From Nostoc sp. FACHB-973 (GTDB lineage Bacteria; Cyanobacteriota; Cyanobacteriia; Cyanobacteriales; Nostocaceae), in NCBI RefSeq assembly GCF_014698115.1, contig NZ_JACJSJ010000047.1, forward strand, positions 1-62,731: a stretch of 62,731 bases of DNA, in the 5' to 3' direction. Below, piece after piece: positions 17,730-26,079 of this stretch. The first letter of the stretch is position 1; each line of letters begins with the position of its first letter. The notes beneath the pieces were generated by a model. That model was not told the origin of the DNA and searched no databases. It saw nothing but the letters and a program-made list of their open reading frames with translations. The translations under genes were made by a program, and so were the position numbers.

Positions 17730-17738
17730 AAAGTTTGG

Positions 17739-17811
17739 CAGCCCCACCAGGACTCGAACCTGGAATCTTCGCCTTCAAAGGGCGCTATGTTGCCAATTAC
17801 ACCACAGGGCT
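17739..17811 (-). tRNA. tRNA-Gln(TTG)
   Basis: Acceptor AGCCCTG/TGGGGCT, discriminator G, CCA encoded (17736-17738). Loop CTTTGAA gives TTG. D arm GGTGTAATTGGCAACAT is Gln-like. T loop TTCGAGT. Confidence 0.9.
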
Positions 17812-17814
17812 TTA

Positions 17815-17887
17815 TTGCCAGGGCAGGGCTTGAACCTGCAACCTCATCGTTCAGAGCGATGCGACTTACCAATTCGTCCACCCGGCA
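17815..17887 (-). tRNA. tRNA-Gln(CTG)
   Basis: Acceptor TGCCGGG/CCTGGCA, A73. Loop CTCTGAA in CATCG/CGATG gives CTG. T loop TTCAAGC. Confidence 0.87.
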
Positions 17888-17940
17888 TTAAAGAATTCGT
17901 AGTTCGTAATTTGTAATTCGTAATTCGTAATTATGTTTTG

Positions 17941-18010
17941 TGACGGGGATTTAAACCCCGACTAACATACAAGCCGTTTATAGAAACGTGGGTATCAACC
18001 CCTATTTAAT
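17941..18010 (-). tRNA. Degenerate tRNA-like unit (possibly Tyr-derived)
   Basis: A good T arm remains (CGGGG, TTTAAAT, CCCCG), with a D-arm-like GGGTTGATACCC and a CTATAAA loop in an imperfect stem, but no matching acceptor strands. Inverted AATTCGTA/TACGAATT-rich repeats flank it (about 17892-17935 and 18007-18040). Confidence 0.4.
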
Positions 18011-18047
18011 TACGAATTACGAATTAGTAATTACGAATTATGATTGG

Positions 18048-18119
<72 letters not shown>

Positions 18120-18125
18120 ACGAAG

Positions 18126-18200
18126 CCCCCCAGGTCGGAATTGAACCGACGACCTCCTGTTCTTCAGACAGGCGCTAACTACCAACTGAGCTACCGGGGG
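18126..18200 (-). tRNA. tRNA-Phe(GAA)
   Basis: Acceptor CCCCCGG/CTGGGGG, discriminator G. Loop CTGAAGA in CCTGT/ACAGG gives GAA. T loop TTCAATT. Confidence 0.92.
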
Positions 18201-18203
18201 ATA

Positions 18204-18275
18204 AGGAGGAGAGATGGGTTTTACCCAGTGGACTGGTTTAATTCAACTCGAATCAGCCACTCCATCATCTCTCCC
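18204..18275 (-). tRNA. Degenerate tRNA-like unit, anticodon unclear
   Basis: A strong acceptor-like stem GGAGAGAT/ATCTCTCC and a reduced T-arm-like hairpin TGGG-TAAAA-CCCA are present. The middle (TGATT-CGAGTTG-AATTA) can pair as an anticodon arm, but the loop lacks U33. Spacing fits one array unit. Could be a decayed Ser- or Leu-type tRNA. Confidence 0.35.
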
Positions 18276-18281
18276 ATGTAA

Positions 18282-18356
18282 CGAGAGCGGAGGGATTTGA
18301 ACCCTCAAATCTTCAGTTTCGTAGACTGAGATGTTATCCAGTTACACCACACTCTC
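18282..18356 (-). tRNA. tRNA-Arg(ACG)
   Basis: Acceptor GAGAGTG/CGCTCTC, discriminator G. Loop CTACGAA in TCAGT/ACTGA gives ACG (A34 normally edited to inosine). T loop TTCAAAT. Confidence 0.9.
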
Positions 18357-18360
18357 AAGG

Positions 18361-18450
18361 CGGAGAGAACAGGATTTGAACCTGCGACGGATATTAACTA
18401 TCCGCTTCCTCTTAGCAGGAGGACGCTTTTAACCACTCAGCCACCTCTCC
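18361..18450 (-). tRNA. tRNA-Ser(GCT), array copy
   Basis: Acceptor GGAGAGG/TCTCTCC, discriminator G, loop CTGCTAA in TCCTC/GAGGA, long variable arm, T loop TTCAAAT. It is a second Ser(GCT), differing from the isolated copy at 11188. Confidence 0.93.
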
Positions 18451-18454
18451 ACAG

Positions 18455-18537
18455 TGGGTCGAGCAGGATTTGAACCTGCGTGCAAAAAAGAACAGTTTTA
18501 CAGACTGTCGCCTTCAACCAGACTCGGCCATCGACCC
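18455..18537 (-). tRNA. tRNA-Tyr(GTA)
   Basis: Acceptor GGGTCGA/TCGACCC, A73, loop CTGTAAA in ACAGT/ACTGT, medium-long variable arm containing a T run, T loop TTCAAAT. Confidence 0.92.
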
Positions 18538-18590
18538 ATAATGAATTTTAGATTTTGAATTTTGGATTAAATATTCAAAATTTAAAATGA

Positions 18591-18662
18591 TTCCCTCGAC
18601 GAGAATTGAACTCGCATTTTTGCTTTGAAAGAGCAATGACTTAACCATTCGTCCACGAGGGC
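18591..18662 (-). tRNA. tRNA-Glu(TTC)
   Basis: Acceptor GCCCTCG/CGAGGGA with a G1 x A72 mismatch, A73. Loop CTTTCAA in TTGCT/AGCAA gives TTC. T loop TTCAATT. Flanked on both sides by AAAATTTAGA-type repeat DNA. Confidence 0.88.
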
Positions 18663-18752
18663 AGAATTGAGACAATTTTAGATTTGAAATTTTGGATTTT
18701 AGATTAAAAAATTTAATCCAAAATCTAAAATCCAAAATCCAAAATTGTCTGA

Positions 18753-18824
18753 CGCAGGGACTAGGATTTGAACCCAGAACATCGGATTTGGAGTCACGAG
18801 GTGTTGCCGTTACACCATCCCTGC
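18753..18824 (-). tRNA. tRNA-Trp(CCA anticodon), bulged anticodon stem
   Basis: Acceptor GCAGGGA/TCCCTGC, discriminator G. Loop CTCCAAA. The stem pairs TCG-GA with TC-CGA only if one T bulges out. T arm CTGGG-TTCAAAT-CCTAG. Confidence 0.83.
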
Positions 18825-18830
18825 ATTTGG

Positions 18831-18901
18831 TAGCAGTGGCGGGATTTGAACCCGCATCGACCCGGTTATGAGCCAGGAGCTTTACGTTAAGCTACACTGC
18901 G
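18831..18901 (-). tRNA. tRNA-Met(CAT), elongator or Ile2 type
   Basis: Loop CTCATAA in CCTGG/CCGGG gives CAT. Acceptor pairs at 2-7 (GCAGTG/CACTGC) with C1 x T72 unpaired. D arm TAGCTTAACGTAAAGCT is elongator-like. A73 and CCA encoded (18828-18830). Met versus Ile(k2CAU) cannot be decided. Confidence 0.82.
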
Positions 18902-18908
18902 GCACCAG

Positions 18909-18981
18909 AGGCTGAGGTGAGATTTGAACTCACGATGTCGGTTTTGCAGACCAATGCCTTCAACCACTTGGCTACTCAGCC
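18909..18981 (-). tRNA. tRNA-Cys(GCA)
   Basis: Acceptor GGCTGAG/CTCAGCC, loop CTGCAAA in TTGGT/ACCGA, T loop TTCAAAT. Discriminator T fits Cys (U73). Confidence 0.92.
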
Positions 18982-18987
18982 GTTTGG

Positions 18988-19061
18988 GAGTCCCGACGAG
19001 ATTTGCACTCGCAGTCTTCAGCTTGAGAGGCTGACGGCTTCAACTATTCGCCTACGGGACT
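18988..19061 (-). tRNA. tRNA-Glu(CTC)
   Basis: Acceptor AGTCCCG/CGGGACT, loop CTCTCAA in TCAGC/GCTGA gives CTC. T loop TGCAAAT has G for the second T. C73 followed by an encoded CCA (18985-18987). Confidence 0.85.
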
Positions 19062-19065
19062 TCAA

Positions 19066-19139
19066 CCAGGGTGACGGGACTTGAACCCGCAACATTTCCG
19101 CAGACAACGGAACGCTCTAGCCAATTGAGCTACACCCCG
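19066..19139 (-). tRNA. tRNA-Asp(GTC), first tRNA of the array
   Basis: Acceptor CGGGGTG/CACCCTG, discriminator G. Loop TTGTCTG in TTCCG/CGGAA gives GTC. T loop TTCAAGT. It is the promoter-proximal member. Confidence 0.9.
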
Positions 19140-19152
19140 ATTTTTGAGAATC

Positions 19153-19182
19153 TGTGCCTAAAATTTGAGGTTTTTAGGCACA
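19153..19182 (-). other. Hairpin in the leader of the tRNA array
   Basis: TGTGCCTAAAA (19153-19163) and TTTTAGGCACA (19172-19182) form an 11-bp perfect stem with an 8-nt loop, 14 bp upstream of the first tRNA. May be a processing or attenuation signal. Confidence 0.65.
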
Positions 19183-19497
19183 TGTTTTGTTGGTGAACTT
19201 GCCCATTTCTTATTCAGTTTTCAAGGTTCAGATAAATTATTTTTTACTGTTAGAAAATCTTAGGAAAACAACGGAAATTCTAGGTAGTAAATCTGTTGTA
19301 TATTCCTGATGTATTCAGTCGTTTGTAACAGTGCAAACTTTGAACTTTTTTCGTTTCTTGCCTCTACTTCCGATGGTTTGCAAGTAGAAGCCGCTTTGTT
19401 GTTTGGGGACTTTGGTTTATTCCAACGTCTGTCCTTAATTTGTATGTAGAACATCACTTTGACCTTTGCGAAGCTTGTCTTTCGCTTCACTACATTT

Positions 19498-19526
19498 ATA
19501 CTACAAAATACTACAAGAGGTGTCAA
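19498..19526 (-). promoter_or_regulatory. Consensus-like sigma70 promoter of the tRNA array
   Basis: On the minus strand TTGACA (19526-19521) is followed after exactly 17 bp by TAGTAT (19503-19498). This is near consensus and points into the array. Predicted transcript start is about 19490, giving a leader of some 350 nt before tRNA-Asp. No protein-coding gene on this strand intervenes. Confidence 0.75.
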
Positions 19527-19803
19527 GGGGTTTGAAAAAATTTTTTTTAAATTGCCCATAAGAGCTTCTGTGCTTAGGTTTTAACTGACTAAGCACTCTA
19601 AAAAGTGACACTACAACTGATGAGATGATTGGGTGAGGGGTTAAAAGCTTGATTACAGAGACAACTACATCAAGCGACAAAGGATAATTAAATCTTCAGT
19701 ACGTGACCAGTTTGCCAAAATCAGCGGTATTGTCTGGGCTTCTAAACTAATGGGTTCTTGTGTCTGATTACCGATGGAGCGATTCAGGCAACAAACATCT
19801 AAA

Positions 19804-19909
19804 TATAGCGGTTCCTGCATGGGTGAGGTACAGAAAAAAATATATCCTCGTAGGGGCGCACAGCTGTGCGCCCCTACCCACATACCTCATTCAAATGAGA
19901 ATCGCTATA
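19804..19909. mobile_element. MITE-like element with TATAGCG ends
   Basis: About 106 bp. Ends TATAGCGGTTC...TGAGGTA (19804-19830) and TACCTCA...GAATCGCTATA (19883-19909) are inverted. The centre is the perfect palindrome GGGGCGCACAGCTGTGCGCC plus flanks. No ORF. Confidence 0.7.
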
Positions 19910-19984
19910 AATTAAAAACTCCATCGGTACGTTTTGCTCGGTATGATATTTGATCTGCAAGCATTTACCCAATAGAAACGAGCT

Positions 19985-21070
19985 ATGACCCAGAACTACC
20001 GCATTACCCTACTCCCCGGCGATGGCATTGGCCCTGAAATTATGGCAGTGGCGGTAGATGTGCTGAAAGTTGTAGGGAAGCAATTTGATATTCAGTTTGA
20101 ATTCCAAGAAGCCCTCATCGGCGGTGCTGCAATTGACGCTACGGGCGAACCTCTGCCTTCTGCGACTTTAGATACTTGCCGTAATAGTGATGCTGTATTA
20201 CTCGCTGCCATTGGTGGCTACAAGTGGGATTCTCTACCATCCAATTTACGCCCAGAGGCAGGTTTGTTAGGGCTACGTGCGGGTTTGGGATTATTTGCCA
20301 ATTTACGCCCAGCAAAAATTTTGCCGCAGCTAATCGATGCTTCGACTTTGAAGCGGGAAGTTGTGGAAGGCGTCGATATTATGGTGGTGCGGGAATTGAC
20401 TGGTGGGATTTATTTTGGTAAGCCCAAGGGAATTTTTACTACGGAAACTGGTGAAAAACGCGGTGTAAATACAATGGTTTACACTGAATCAGAAATCGAT
20501 CGCATTGGAAGAGTAGCTTTTGAAGCAGCCCGCAAACGCGGCGGCAAACTTTGTTCGGTGGATAAAGCGAACGTATTAGAAGTATCTCAATTATGGCGCG
20601 ATCGCATTACTCAACTTTCCTCAGAATATCCAGACATTGAACTGTCTCATCTTTATGTAGATAATGCTGCCATGCAGTTGGTACGCTCTCCCAAGCAGTT
20701 CGATACCATTGTCACGGGCAATTTGTTTGGTGATATTCTCTCTGATGCTGCTGCTATGCTCACAGGTAGTATTGGGATGTTGCCTTCTGCTAGTTTGGGC
20801 GCTTCTGGGCCTGGTGTATTTGAACCAGTTCATGGTTCCGCCCCAGATATCGCAGGACAGGATAAGGCGAACCCTCTAGCACAGGTTTTGAGTGCGGCCA
20901 TGATGTTACGCTACGGTTTAAACCAGCCAGAAGCCGCAGACAGTATAGAAAAAGCCGTACTACAAGTTTTAGAACAAGGCGATCGCACTGGGGATATCAT
21001 TTCACCTGGAAAAAATCTCTTAGGTTGCCGTGCTATGGGCAATGCGCTGATTTTAGCTCTTGAAGCTTAA
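19985..21070 (+). CDS. leuB: 3-isopropylmalate dehydrogenase
   Basis: 361 residues. It oxidises and decarboxylates 3-isopropylmalate in leucine synthesis, NAD-dependent, cytoplasmic. The family marks are LLPGDGIGPEI at the N terminus, RPAKILPQL, VVRELTGGIYFGKPKG, the metal-binding region GDILSDAAAMLTGSIGMLPS (Asp cluster), and EPVHGSAPDIAGQDKANPLA. The length is normal. Its upstream region holds the MITE and the tRNA-array promoter on the other strand. Confidence 0.97.
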   Translation: MTQNYRITLLPGDGIGPEIMAVAVDVLKVVGKQFDIQFEFQEALIGGAAIDATGEPLPSATLDTCRNSDAVLLAAIGGYKWDSLPSNLRPEAGLLGLRAGLGLFANLRPAKILPQLIDASTLKREVVEGVDIMVVRELTGGIYFGKPKGIFTTETGEKRGVNTMVYTESEIDRIGRVAFEAARKRGGKLCSVDKANVLEVSQLWRDRITQLSSEYPDIELSHLYVDNAAMQLVRSPKQFDTIVTGNLFGDILSDAAAMLTGSIGMLPSASLGASGPGVFEPVHGSAPDIAGQDKANPLAQVLSAAMMLRYGLNQPEAADSIEKAVLQVLEQGDRTGDIISPGKNLLGCRAMGNALILALEA

Positions 21071-21163
21071 TAATTTGATAATTCAACCTGGGCAATTTGG
21101 CAACCTTTACCATAAGTTTCGGGTAGACTAGAGAGAAATCTAGCAATCAAATAACAGTCGATA

Positions 21164-21424
21164 GTGTACGCATTACGACAAGGCCAAACAAATTTCACCG
21201 TTCCAAAGAACCAGCCACCTTTGATTGACACCGCCGTAATCAGAGCCGCTGGGCAGATCTACTACACTCACTGTGAAGTACATCCCGAAATAGCTGGGCA
21301 ACCTTCCGGTGTAGCAATTAATCGTGTGACTCATCGAGGTAAGGTTATTTTTACTAACCAACCAGTTCTCTTACCTCAAGAATGTTTTGTGCCCTTGAGT
21401 CAAATTGAATCGCACATGTATTAA
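21164..21424 (+). CDS. Small conserved-type hypothetical protein
   Basis: 86 residues from GTG 21164, about 95 bp after leuB. The sequence (DTAVIRAAGQIYYTHCEVHPE, GVAINRVTHRGKVIFTNQP, ECFVPLSQIESHMY) looks like a compact globular domain with beta strands. I do not recognise a named family, although similar small proteins are known in cyanobacteria. It may be co-transcribed with leuB. Confidence 0.65.
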   Translation: MYALRQGQTNFTVPKNQPPLIDTAVIRAAGQIYYTHCEVHPEIAGQPSGVAINRVTHRGKVIFTNQPVLLPQECFVPLSQIESHMY

Positions 21425-21545
21425 GCATTGGGCATTGGTCATTGGTCATTAGTCATTGGTCATTAGTTATTAGTTATTAGCCCTCGACAAAGGGCAAATG
21501 ACAAACGATAAATGACGAAGGACAAATGACAAAGGACAAATGACT
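21425..21545. repeat. Tandem heptamers (CATTGGT / AAATGAC types)
   Basis: A run of CATTGGT-, TAGTTAT- and GACAAATGACAAA-type units fills the gap between two same-strand genes. Left and right halves are roughly complementary and may pair. Confidence 0.7.
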
Positions 21546-21547
21546 AT

Positions 21548-22369
21548 ATGGACATTTTATTCGCCGCCTTGGCGAGTGCAATTGTCTTTGCTTTGGGTGC
21601 ATCCGTTGGCAGTTTTATCAATGTTGTTGTTTATCGGCTACCTGCTGGGTTGTCAATTCTTTGGCCGCCTTCTCGTTGTCCGCGTTGCTTAAACCAGCTA
21701 AAAGCCTACGACAATGTACCAGTCTTCGGCTGGATTTTCTTAAGAGGGCGGTGCCGATATTGCAAAAGCAAAATTTCTCCCCGTTATCCTGTGGTAGAAG
21801 GGATAACGGGAATAATTTTTTTGCTGGTTTTTTTAGTATTCAAAGCTTCAACTTTCACAATAGGCTATTGGGCTTTTTGCAGTTGGTTATTGGCGCTATC
21901 GCTGATTGACCTGGATACAATGACCTTACCCAATGCACTTACTAAGTCGGGTTTGGTGGTGGGGATTTTATTTCAAATGGTGGTTGGTTTTTTACCAGAG
22001 GCTAGTTCTGTAGCACTGGTAAATCACTTGATGATGGGCATAGTTGGTGCAGTATTGGGCTTATGGTTATTTGATGCGATCGCCATATTAGGCTCAATTG
22101 CCTTCGGTAAAGCTGCTATGGGCGCAGGTGACGCCAAGTTAGCAGCGATGATGGGAGCCTGGTTAGGATGGAAATATTTGCTCTTAGCTAGCTTTATAGC
22201 CTGTGTGCTGGGAGCGTTAGTCGGTAGCGGTGTGATTGTGCGATCGCGCCACAAACTCGGACAAAAGATGCCTTTCGGGCCTTTTCTGGCTTTAGGGTCT
22301 GTAATTACTTTATTTGTTGGTGAAATTATTTTATCTAGCTACCTACGGTTATTTTTTCCAGCGTCATGA
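21548..22369 (+). CDS. pilD: Type IV prepilin peptidase / N-methyltransferase
   Basis: 273 residues. It cleaves leader peptides of type IV prepilins at the cytoplasmic face of the inner membrane and methylates the new N terminus. The N-terminal methylase domain shows a CPRC...CRYC zinc site (residues about 43-77) and SPRYPVVEG. The A24 aspartic peptidase residues are in DLDTMTLPN and GAGDAKLAAM. About eight membrane segments are visible. Pili in such organisms support motility and DNA uptake. No other pil gene is adjacent. Confidence 0.95.
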   Translation: MDILFAALASAIVFALGASVGSFINVVVYRLPAGLSILWPPSRCPRCLNQLKAYDNVPVFGWIFLRGRCRYCKSKISPRYPVVEGITGIIFLLVFLVFKASTFTIGYWAFCSWLLALSLIDLDTMTLPNALTKSGLVVGILFQMVVGFLPEASSVALVNHLMMGIVGAVLGLWLFDAIAILGSIAFGKAAMGAGDAKLAAMMGAWLGWKYLLLASFIACVLGALVGSGVIVRSRHKLGQKMPFGPFLALGSVITLFVGEIILSSYLRLFFPAS

Positions 22370-22377
22370 ATTGGGAA

Positions 22378-22467
22378 TGGGGACTGGGGACTGGGGACTG
22401 GGGACTGGGGACTGGGGACTGGGGACTGGGGACTGGGGACTGGGGACTGGGGATTGGGGACTGGGGA
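22378..22467. repeat. (GGGGACT)n tandem heptamer
   Basis: About twelve units of GGGGACT, one with GGGGATT, just after pilD. A complementary short set (CCAGTCC, CCAATCC) lies at about 22490-22530 and could pair with it. Confidence 0.9.
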
Positions 22468-22539
22468 AGAGGAATTAAAAGTTAATATCCAATACCTAGT
22501 ACCCAATACCCAATCCCCAGTCCCCAATCCCTTCATAAT

Positions 22540-22984
22540 AATTCGTGACTGTAACTTGCATTACGCCATCTGCCCTTGACATTTTGATAATATTCAGCTC
22601 GTGACTTGTATTACCCTCTTAACGACGATTAGCTGTTGGCAAGCACAACTAATAAAACAGATACTGATTGCTTATGACCCAGCAAAAAAATAATTAATTT
22701 GGGTAGGAGAGGGTAAGCATCTTATTTGGAGGTTAGTCTTTGCATGGTTTTCTCACTAGATTCATATAAAAAGTCCTCTAAAAAAAGAGCAAGAGACTTG
22801 TGTTGGCATAAGTATTTTCGTTAAGCTGGCAACCAAAGATGAAAATTAAGGTCTGAATTGCTTAAAAGCTTAATTTGACGATGTAGTCATTACTCATTGG
22901 TAAAAACAAATGGCTAATGGCTAAGGACAACCCGATAGGGCTTCAGATGGTTTCGACCTCATACCCACTTAAAATAAAATAAAA
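22540..22984. other. Intergenic region before accD, no gene seen
   Basis: About 450 bp without a convincing reading frame or RNA gene. It likely contains the accD promoter. Confidence 0.55.
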
Positions 22985-23935
22985 ATGGCTAACAACGAAG
23001 AATCACGCGGTTTAAAGTCTTTATTTGATTGGTTTGCAAATCGACGTAAATCAGGATCTACCAGCCTCGAACGCCAGGAACGTGAAATTGCTGATGGTCT
23101 GTGGCATAAATGTTCTAGTTGTGGTGTCTTGACATACACAAAAGACTTGAGAGCTAACCAGATGGTTTGTGTCGAATGTGGTCATCATAATCGTGTAGAT
23201 AGCGATGAGCGTATCCGTCAATTGGTAGACCACAATACCTGGAAACCTCTAGACGAGCATTTGCGTCCAACCGATCCGCTGCAATTCCGCGATCGCAAAC
23301 TATATAGCGATCGCCTACGAGAAACCCAGGAAAAAATTGGCTTAATAGACGCAGTTAAAACTGGTTTGGGTCAAATCAATGGTTTACCTGTTGCCCTTGG
23401 GGTTATGGATTTCCGCTTCATGGGTGGTAGTATGGGTTCCGTTGTGGGAGAAAAACTCACCCGCATGATTGAGCAAGCCACTCAACGGCGGTATCCTGTA
23501 ATTATTGTCTGCACCTCCGGTGGCGCGAGAATGCAAGAAGGAATGCTTTCCCTGATGCAGATGGCGAAAATCTCCGCAGCCTTACAGCGCCATCAAGACG
23601 CCCGACTGTTGTATATTCCTGTTTTGACCAATCCTACAACAGGGGGCGTTACCGCTAGTTTTGCAATGTTGGGCGATATTATTTTGGCAGAACCCAAGGC
23701 AACCATTGGTTTTGCAGGTCGGCGAGTGATTGAGCAAACCCTACGGGAAAAACTGCCCGATGATTTTCAGACCGCTGAAGATTTACTCCTGCACGGCTTT
23801 GTCGATGATATTGTACCGCGTACCCAATTAAAGAACACCTTAGCCCAGCTGATTGCCTTACACCAGCCTGTGCTAACACCACCTCATATGGTGTTATGGG
23901 AAAGCATGTCCTTGACTTCTACTGCCGCAGAATAG
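22985..23935 (+). CDS. accD: Acetyl-CoA carboxylase carboxyltransferase subunit beta
   Basis: 316 residues. With AccA it transfers CO2 from carboxybiotin to acetyl-CoA, the first step of fatty-acid synthesis. The N-terminal zinc ribbon has Cys43, Cys46, Cys62 and Cys65 (KCSSCG...VCVECG). The crotonase-like carboxyltransferase core shows DFRFMGGSMGSVVGEK, CTSGGARMQEG, PTTGGVTASFA and GFAGRRVIEQT. Length is normal. It is a single-gene unit here. Confidence 0.97.
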   Translation: MANNEESRGLKSLFDWFANRRKSGSTSLERQEREIADGLWHKCSSCGVLTYTKDLRANQMVCVECGHHNRVDSDERIRQLVDHNTWKPLDEHLRPTDPLQFRDRKLYSDRLRETQEKIGLIDAVKTGLGQINGLPVALGVMDFRFMGGSMGSVVGEKLTRMIEQATQRRYPVIIVCTSGGARMQEGMLSLMQMAKISAALQRHQDARLLYIPVLTNPTTGGVTASFAMLGDIILAEPKATIGFAGRRVIEQTLREKLPDDFQTAEDLLLHGFVDDIVPRTQLKNTLAQLIALHQPVLTPPHMVLWESMSLTSTAAE

Positions 23936-24042
23936 AGCATGGGGCATGGGGCATAGGGCATGGGGAGATAGGGTGGTGGGGTGATGGGGTGTAATTCTCT
24001 CCCCATCTCCCCATCTCCCCATCTCCCCATCTCCCCATCTCC
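23936..24042. repeat. Tandem heptamers GGGGCAT / CCATCTCC
   Basis: GGGGCAT-type units after accD are followed by CCCCATCT-type units that also run into the last codons of the convergent MFS gene. The arms could pair as a bidirectional terminator. Confidence 0.7.
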
Positions 24043-25464
24043 CTATCCCCTTCCCGGTTCTTGGGTAAAAATCAACGGAATCAGGGCTGTTAGTCGAAAT
24101 ACAGTAGAGAGGGCAAATAACGCCAATGACCCTCCAGATTGAGTAAATTGCAAGATGAAGCTGCCTATGGTTGTGCCCAAAGCACCACTCGCCCCAGCAA
24201 CGGCAGCTGCGATCGCAAAATAGATAGACTGATTTTTAATCGGCGCAATCCCTAATTGAATATTGTTATTACATAAATCCATCGCCGCCCCTGTACCTCC
24301 AGTCAAGATGTGTAACAGTGGCAACCACAGCCAGATATCAAGGCGATTAACACCAATCCCCAGCCACAGCAATGGTGTGGCTGCAACCAGAATTCCACCA
24401 AAGATCAGAATGGGGCGATTGCCGATTTTGTCTGCTAATTTGCCCCACAGAATCAACATCAGCAAATTCGCCCCCGCTTGAAGGCTGGTGTAGATAGTCA
24501 CGTAGCTAACATTCAAATCCAACGTGTCCAGCATGTAGAGATTAAAAAAAGGAGCGCTGAGGTTAAAAGCCAGCGTCCACAAGCCGAAATACGACAGAAA
24601 TTTCAAAAAGTTAGAGTTTTTCCAAATACTAATAGTTAATTGGTTTGGTGGTGTATAAATTAATTGAGTTTCTTGGGAAGATTCGTTTTTTGTAGCGTCT
24701 GATGGAGTCTCATTTGTTTGAGGTAACTTGCCAATATAAGTGTTTTGCGCCAGCGGATTCATATCCACTTGAAAATATTGACACCCTAGCCCGACAATTC
24801 CAAAAATAATACTCAATAGCAGAATCACCCCATAACCTTGTAAAACTCCCCCATACCAGTGAGATACAACTAAACCGGCTATTGGTAGGCAAATCAAATT
24901 GGTGAGGCTAGCGGCGCTATTGCGTATACCAAAATACCTGCCTCGCAATCGTCGGGGAACTATCATTGCCAACCAACTTAGCCACGATGCAGTTCCTAGT
25001 CCTGCTAAAAGATAGCTGAATAGAATAATTAAGAGTGTTAATATCACTAACTGGTTAGTATTCAATAGTCCCCAGCTTGCGCCTGCAATTCCAATTACTA
25101 AAATTAGCCACAATAGGCGAGCAATTCCGTGTGTCCGCAGTGCATATTGAAAGCGGCTGGTGCTGCGTTCAGACAAGTAAGCACCCAAGGGCTGAATCAG
25201 ATTCACCAACATGGGGATAGAGGACAACATCCCAAATACCACTGGACTAGCATCTAACTCCACCAATAAATTGCCAAGTAAAATACCGCTAGTACCAATG
25301 GAATAAACCGCTGCTAAAACAGAATCTACTGTAGAGGCTTTTAAACTTCTGCGAATAGCATCCTTGGGAATGCGAGAAGTTGGAGAAACTGCTGTTTGCG
25401 GTGTAGTAATCTGGGCAATTTCCAGACTCAGAGGCGCAGATATTTCAACCGGAACAAAATCCAT
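24043..25464 (-). CDS. Major facilitator superfamily transporter
   Basis: 473 residues with about 12 hydrophobic segments in two halves, joined by a polar loop (TNETPSDATKNESSQETQ) around residues 255-270. Hints of MFS motif A are seen after TM2 (LGAYLSERSTSRFQ) and in the second half (LWGKLADKIGNRPILIFGG). A soluble N-terminal tail of about 35 residues precedes TM1. Substrate cannot be inferred. Its 3' end converges on accD, with tandem repeats between. Confidence 0.88.
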   Translation of the reverse strand: MDFVPVEISAPLSLEIAQITTPQTAVSPTSRIPKDAIRRSLKASTVDSVLAAVYSIGTSGILLGNLLVELDASPVVFGMLSSIPMLVNLIQPLGAYLSERSTSRFQYALRTHGIARLLWLILVIGIAGASWGLLNTNQLVILTLLIILFSYLLAGLGTASWLSWLAMIVPRRLRGRYFGIRNSAASLTNLICLPIAGLVVSHWYGGVLQGYGVILLLSIIFGIVGLGCQYFQVDMNPLAQNTYIGKLPQTNETPSDATKNESSQETQLIYTPPNQLTISIWKNSNFLKFLSYFGLWTLAFNLSAPFFNLYMLDTLDLNVSYVTIYTSLQAGANLLMLILWGKLADKIGNRPILIFGGILVAATPLLWLGIGVNRLDIWLWLPLLHILTGGTGAAMDLCNNNIQLGIAPIKNQSIYFAIAAAVAGASGALGTTIGSFILQFTQSGGSLALFALSTVFRLTALIPLIFTQEPGRG

Positions 25465-25905
25465 AATCTATGTTTGTGGGTGAAGCATTCTGGCATCAAT
25501 CGAGTTGTCGAATAATTCAGTATGCTTTTAGAGCAGAATTCAGAATTCAGGAGTAAAACAGCCTTAATATCTGGCTACCAAACCTAGATTCTGTAACTCA
25601 TTCAGTTGCAAACTGCTATATCAGCATTGTTAATAATTATTCGTTATTTTAACTTTTATATGTTAATAAAAAGTCCAAAAATAAAAATATCAGTCCTTAG
25701 CTACAGACGATACAAGTAAGGAGAGAGAGTTTGATATGAGATTAGCAATTCTTAAGAGATAGAGCGAATGAGGAGCAGAAGACCAGATAATAAATATAGC
25801 AGAATTCAGGAGTCAGAATTCAGGAGTCAGAATTGAGAATTAGAATAGCCTCTATGCCTCACTTTGAGACCTAGATGCTGTACTTAACTAACTGAAAATC
25901 TGCTC
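25465..25905. other. Intergenic region with short GAATTCAGGAGTCA repeats
   Basis: Contains a few GAATTCAGGAGT units (about 25536-25553 and 25800-25834). No gene was found apart from the micro-ORF that starts at 25921. Confidence 0.55.
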
Positions 25906-25920
25906 TAAGGGAGCGAAGTT

Positions 25921-26046
25921 ATGAGGTTTATTAACGAGTATCAAAGACTCGTCGCCGAGTATCAAAGACTCGTCGCCGAGTATCAAAGACTCGTCGCCGA
26001 GTATCAAAGACTCATTCACGAGTATCAAAGACTCGTCGCCGAGTAG
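25921..26046 (+). CDS. 41-residue heptad-repeat micro-ORF (MRFINE then five YQRLVAE-type units)
   Basis: ATG preceded by AAGGGAG (25907-25913) at good spacing. The frame encodes MRFINE followed by five seven-residue units of the form YQRLVAE (one YQRLIHE), then TAG. The DNA is a perfect or near-perfect 21-bp tandem repeat (TATCAAAGACTCGTCGCCGAG). It would form an amphipathic helix or coiled coil if made. The reverse strand also reads as an open Gly-Asp-Glu-Ser-Leu repeat, so coding status is uncertain. A related repeat lies at 32906. Confidence 0.35.
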   Translation: MRFINEYQRLVAEYQRLVAEYQRLVAEYQRLIHEYQRLVAE

Positions 26047-26079
26047 TAAGCCCAAAAGTCCTACACCAGATTAAGGCAC

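Noticed and set aside
19260..19559. 99-codon minus-strand frame upstream of the tRNA array
   Set aside because: It overlaps the strong promoter at 19498-19526, has low-complexity basic composition and no family match; better read as the untranslated leader.
22339..22536. 65-codon frame over the GGGGACT tract
   Set aside because: Pure translation of the heptamer repeat (SPQSPVP units), intergenic in context.
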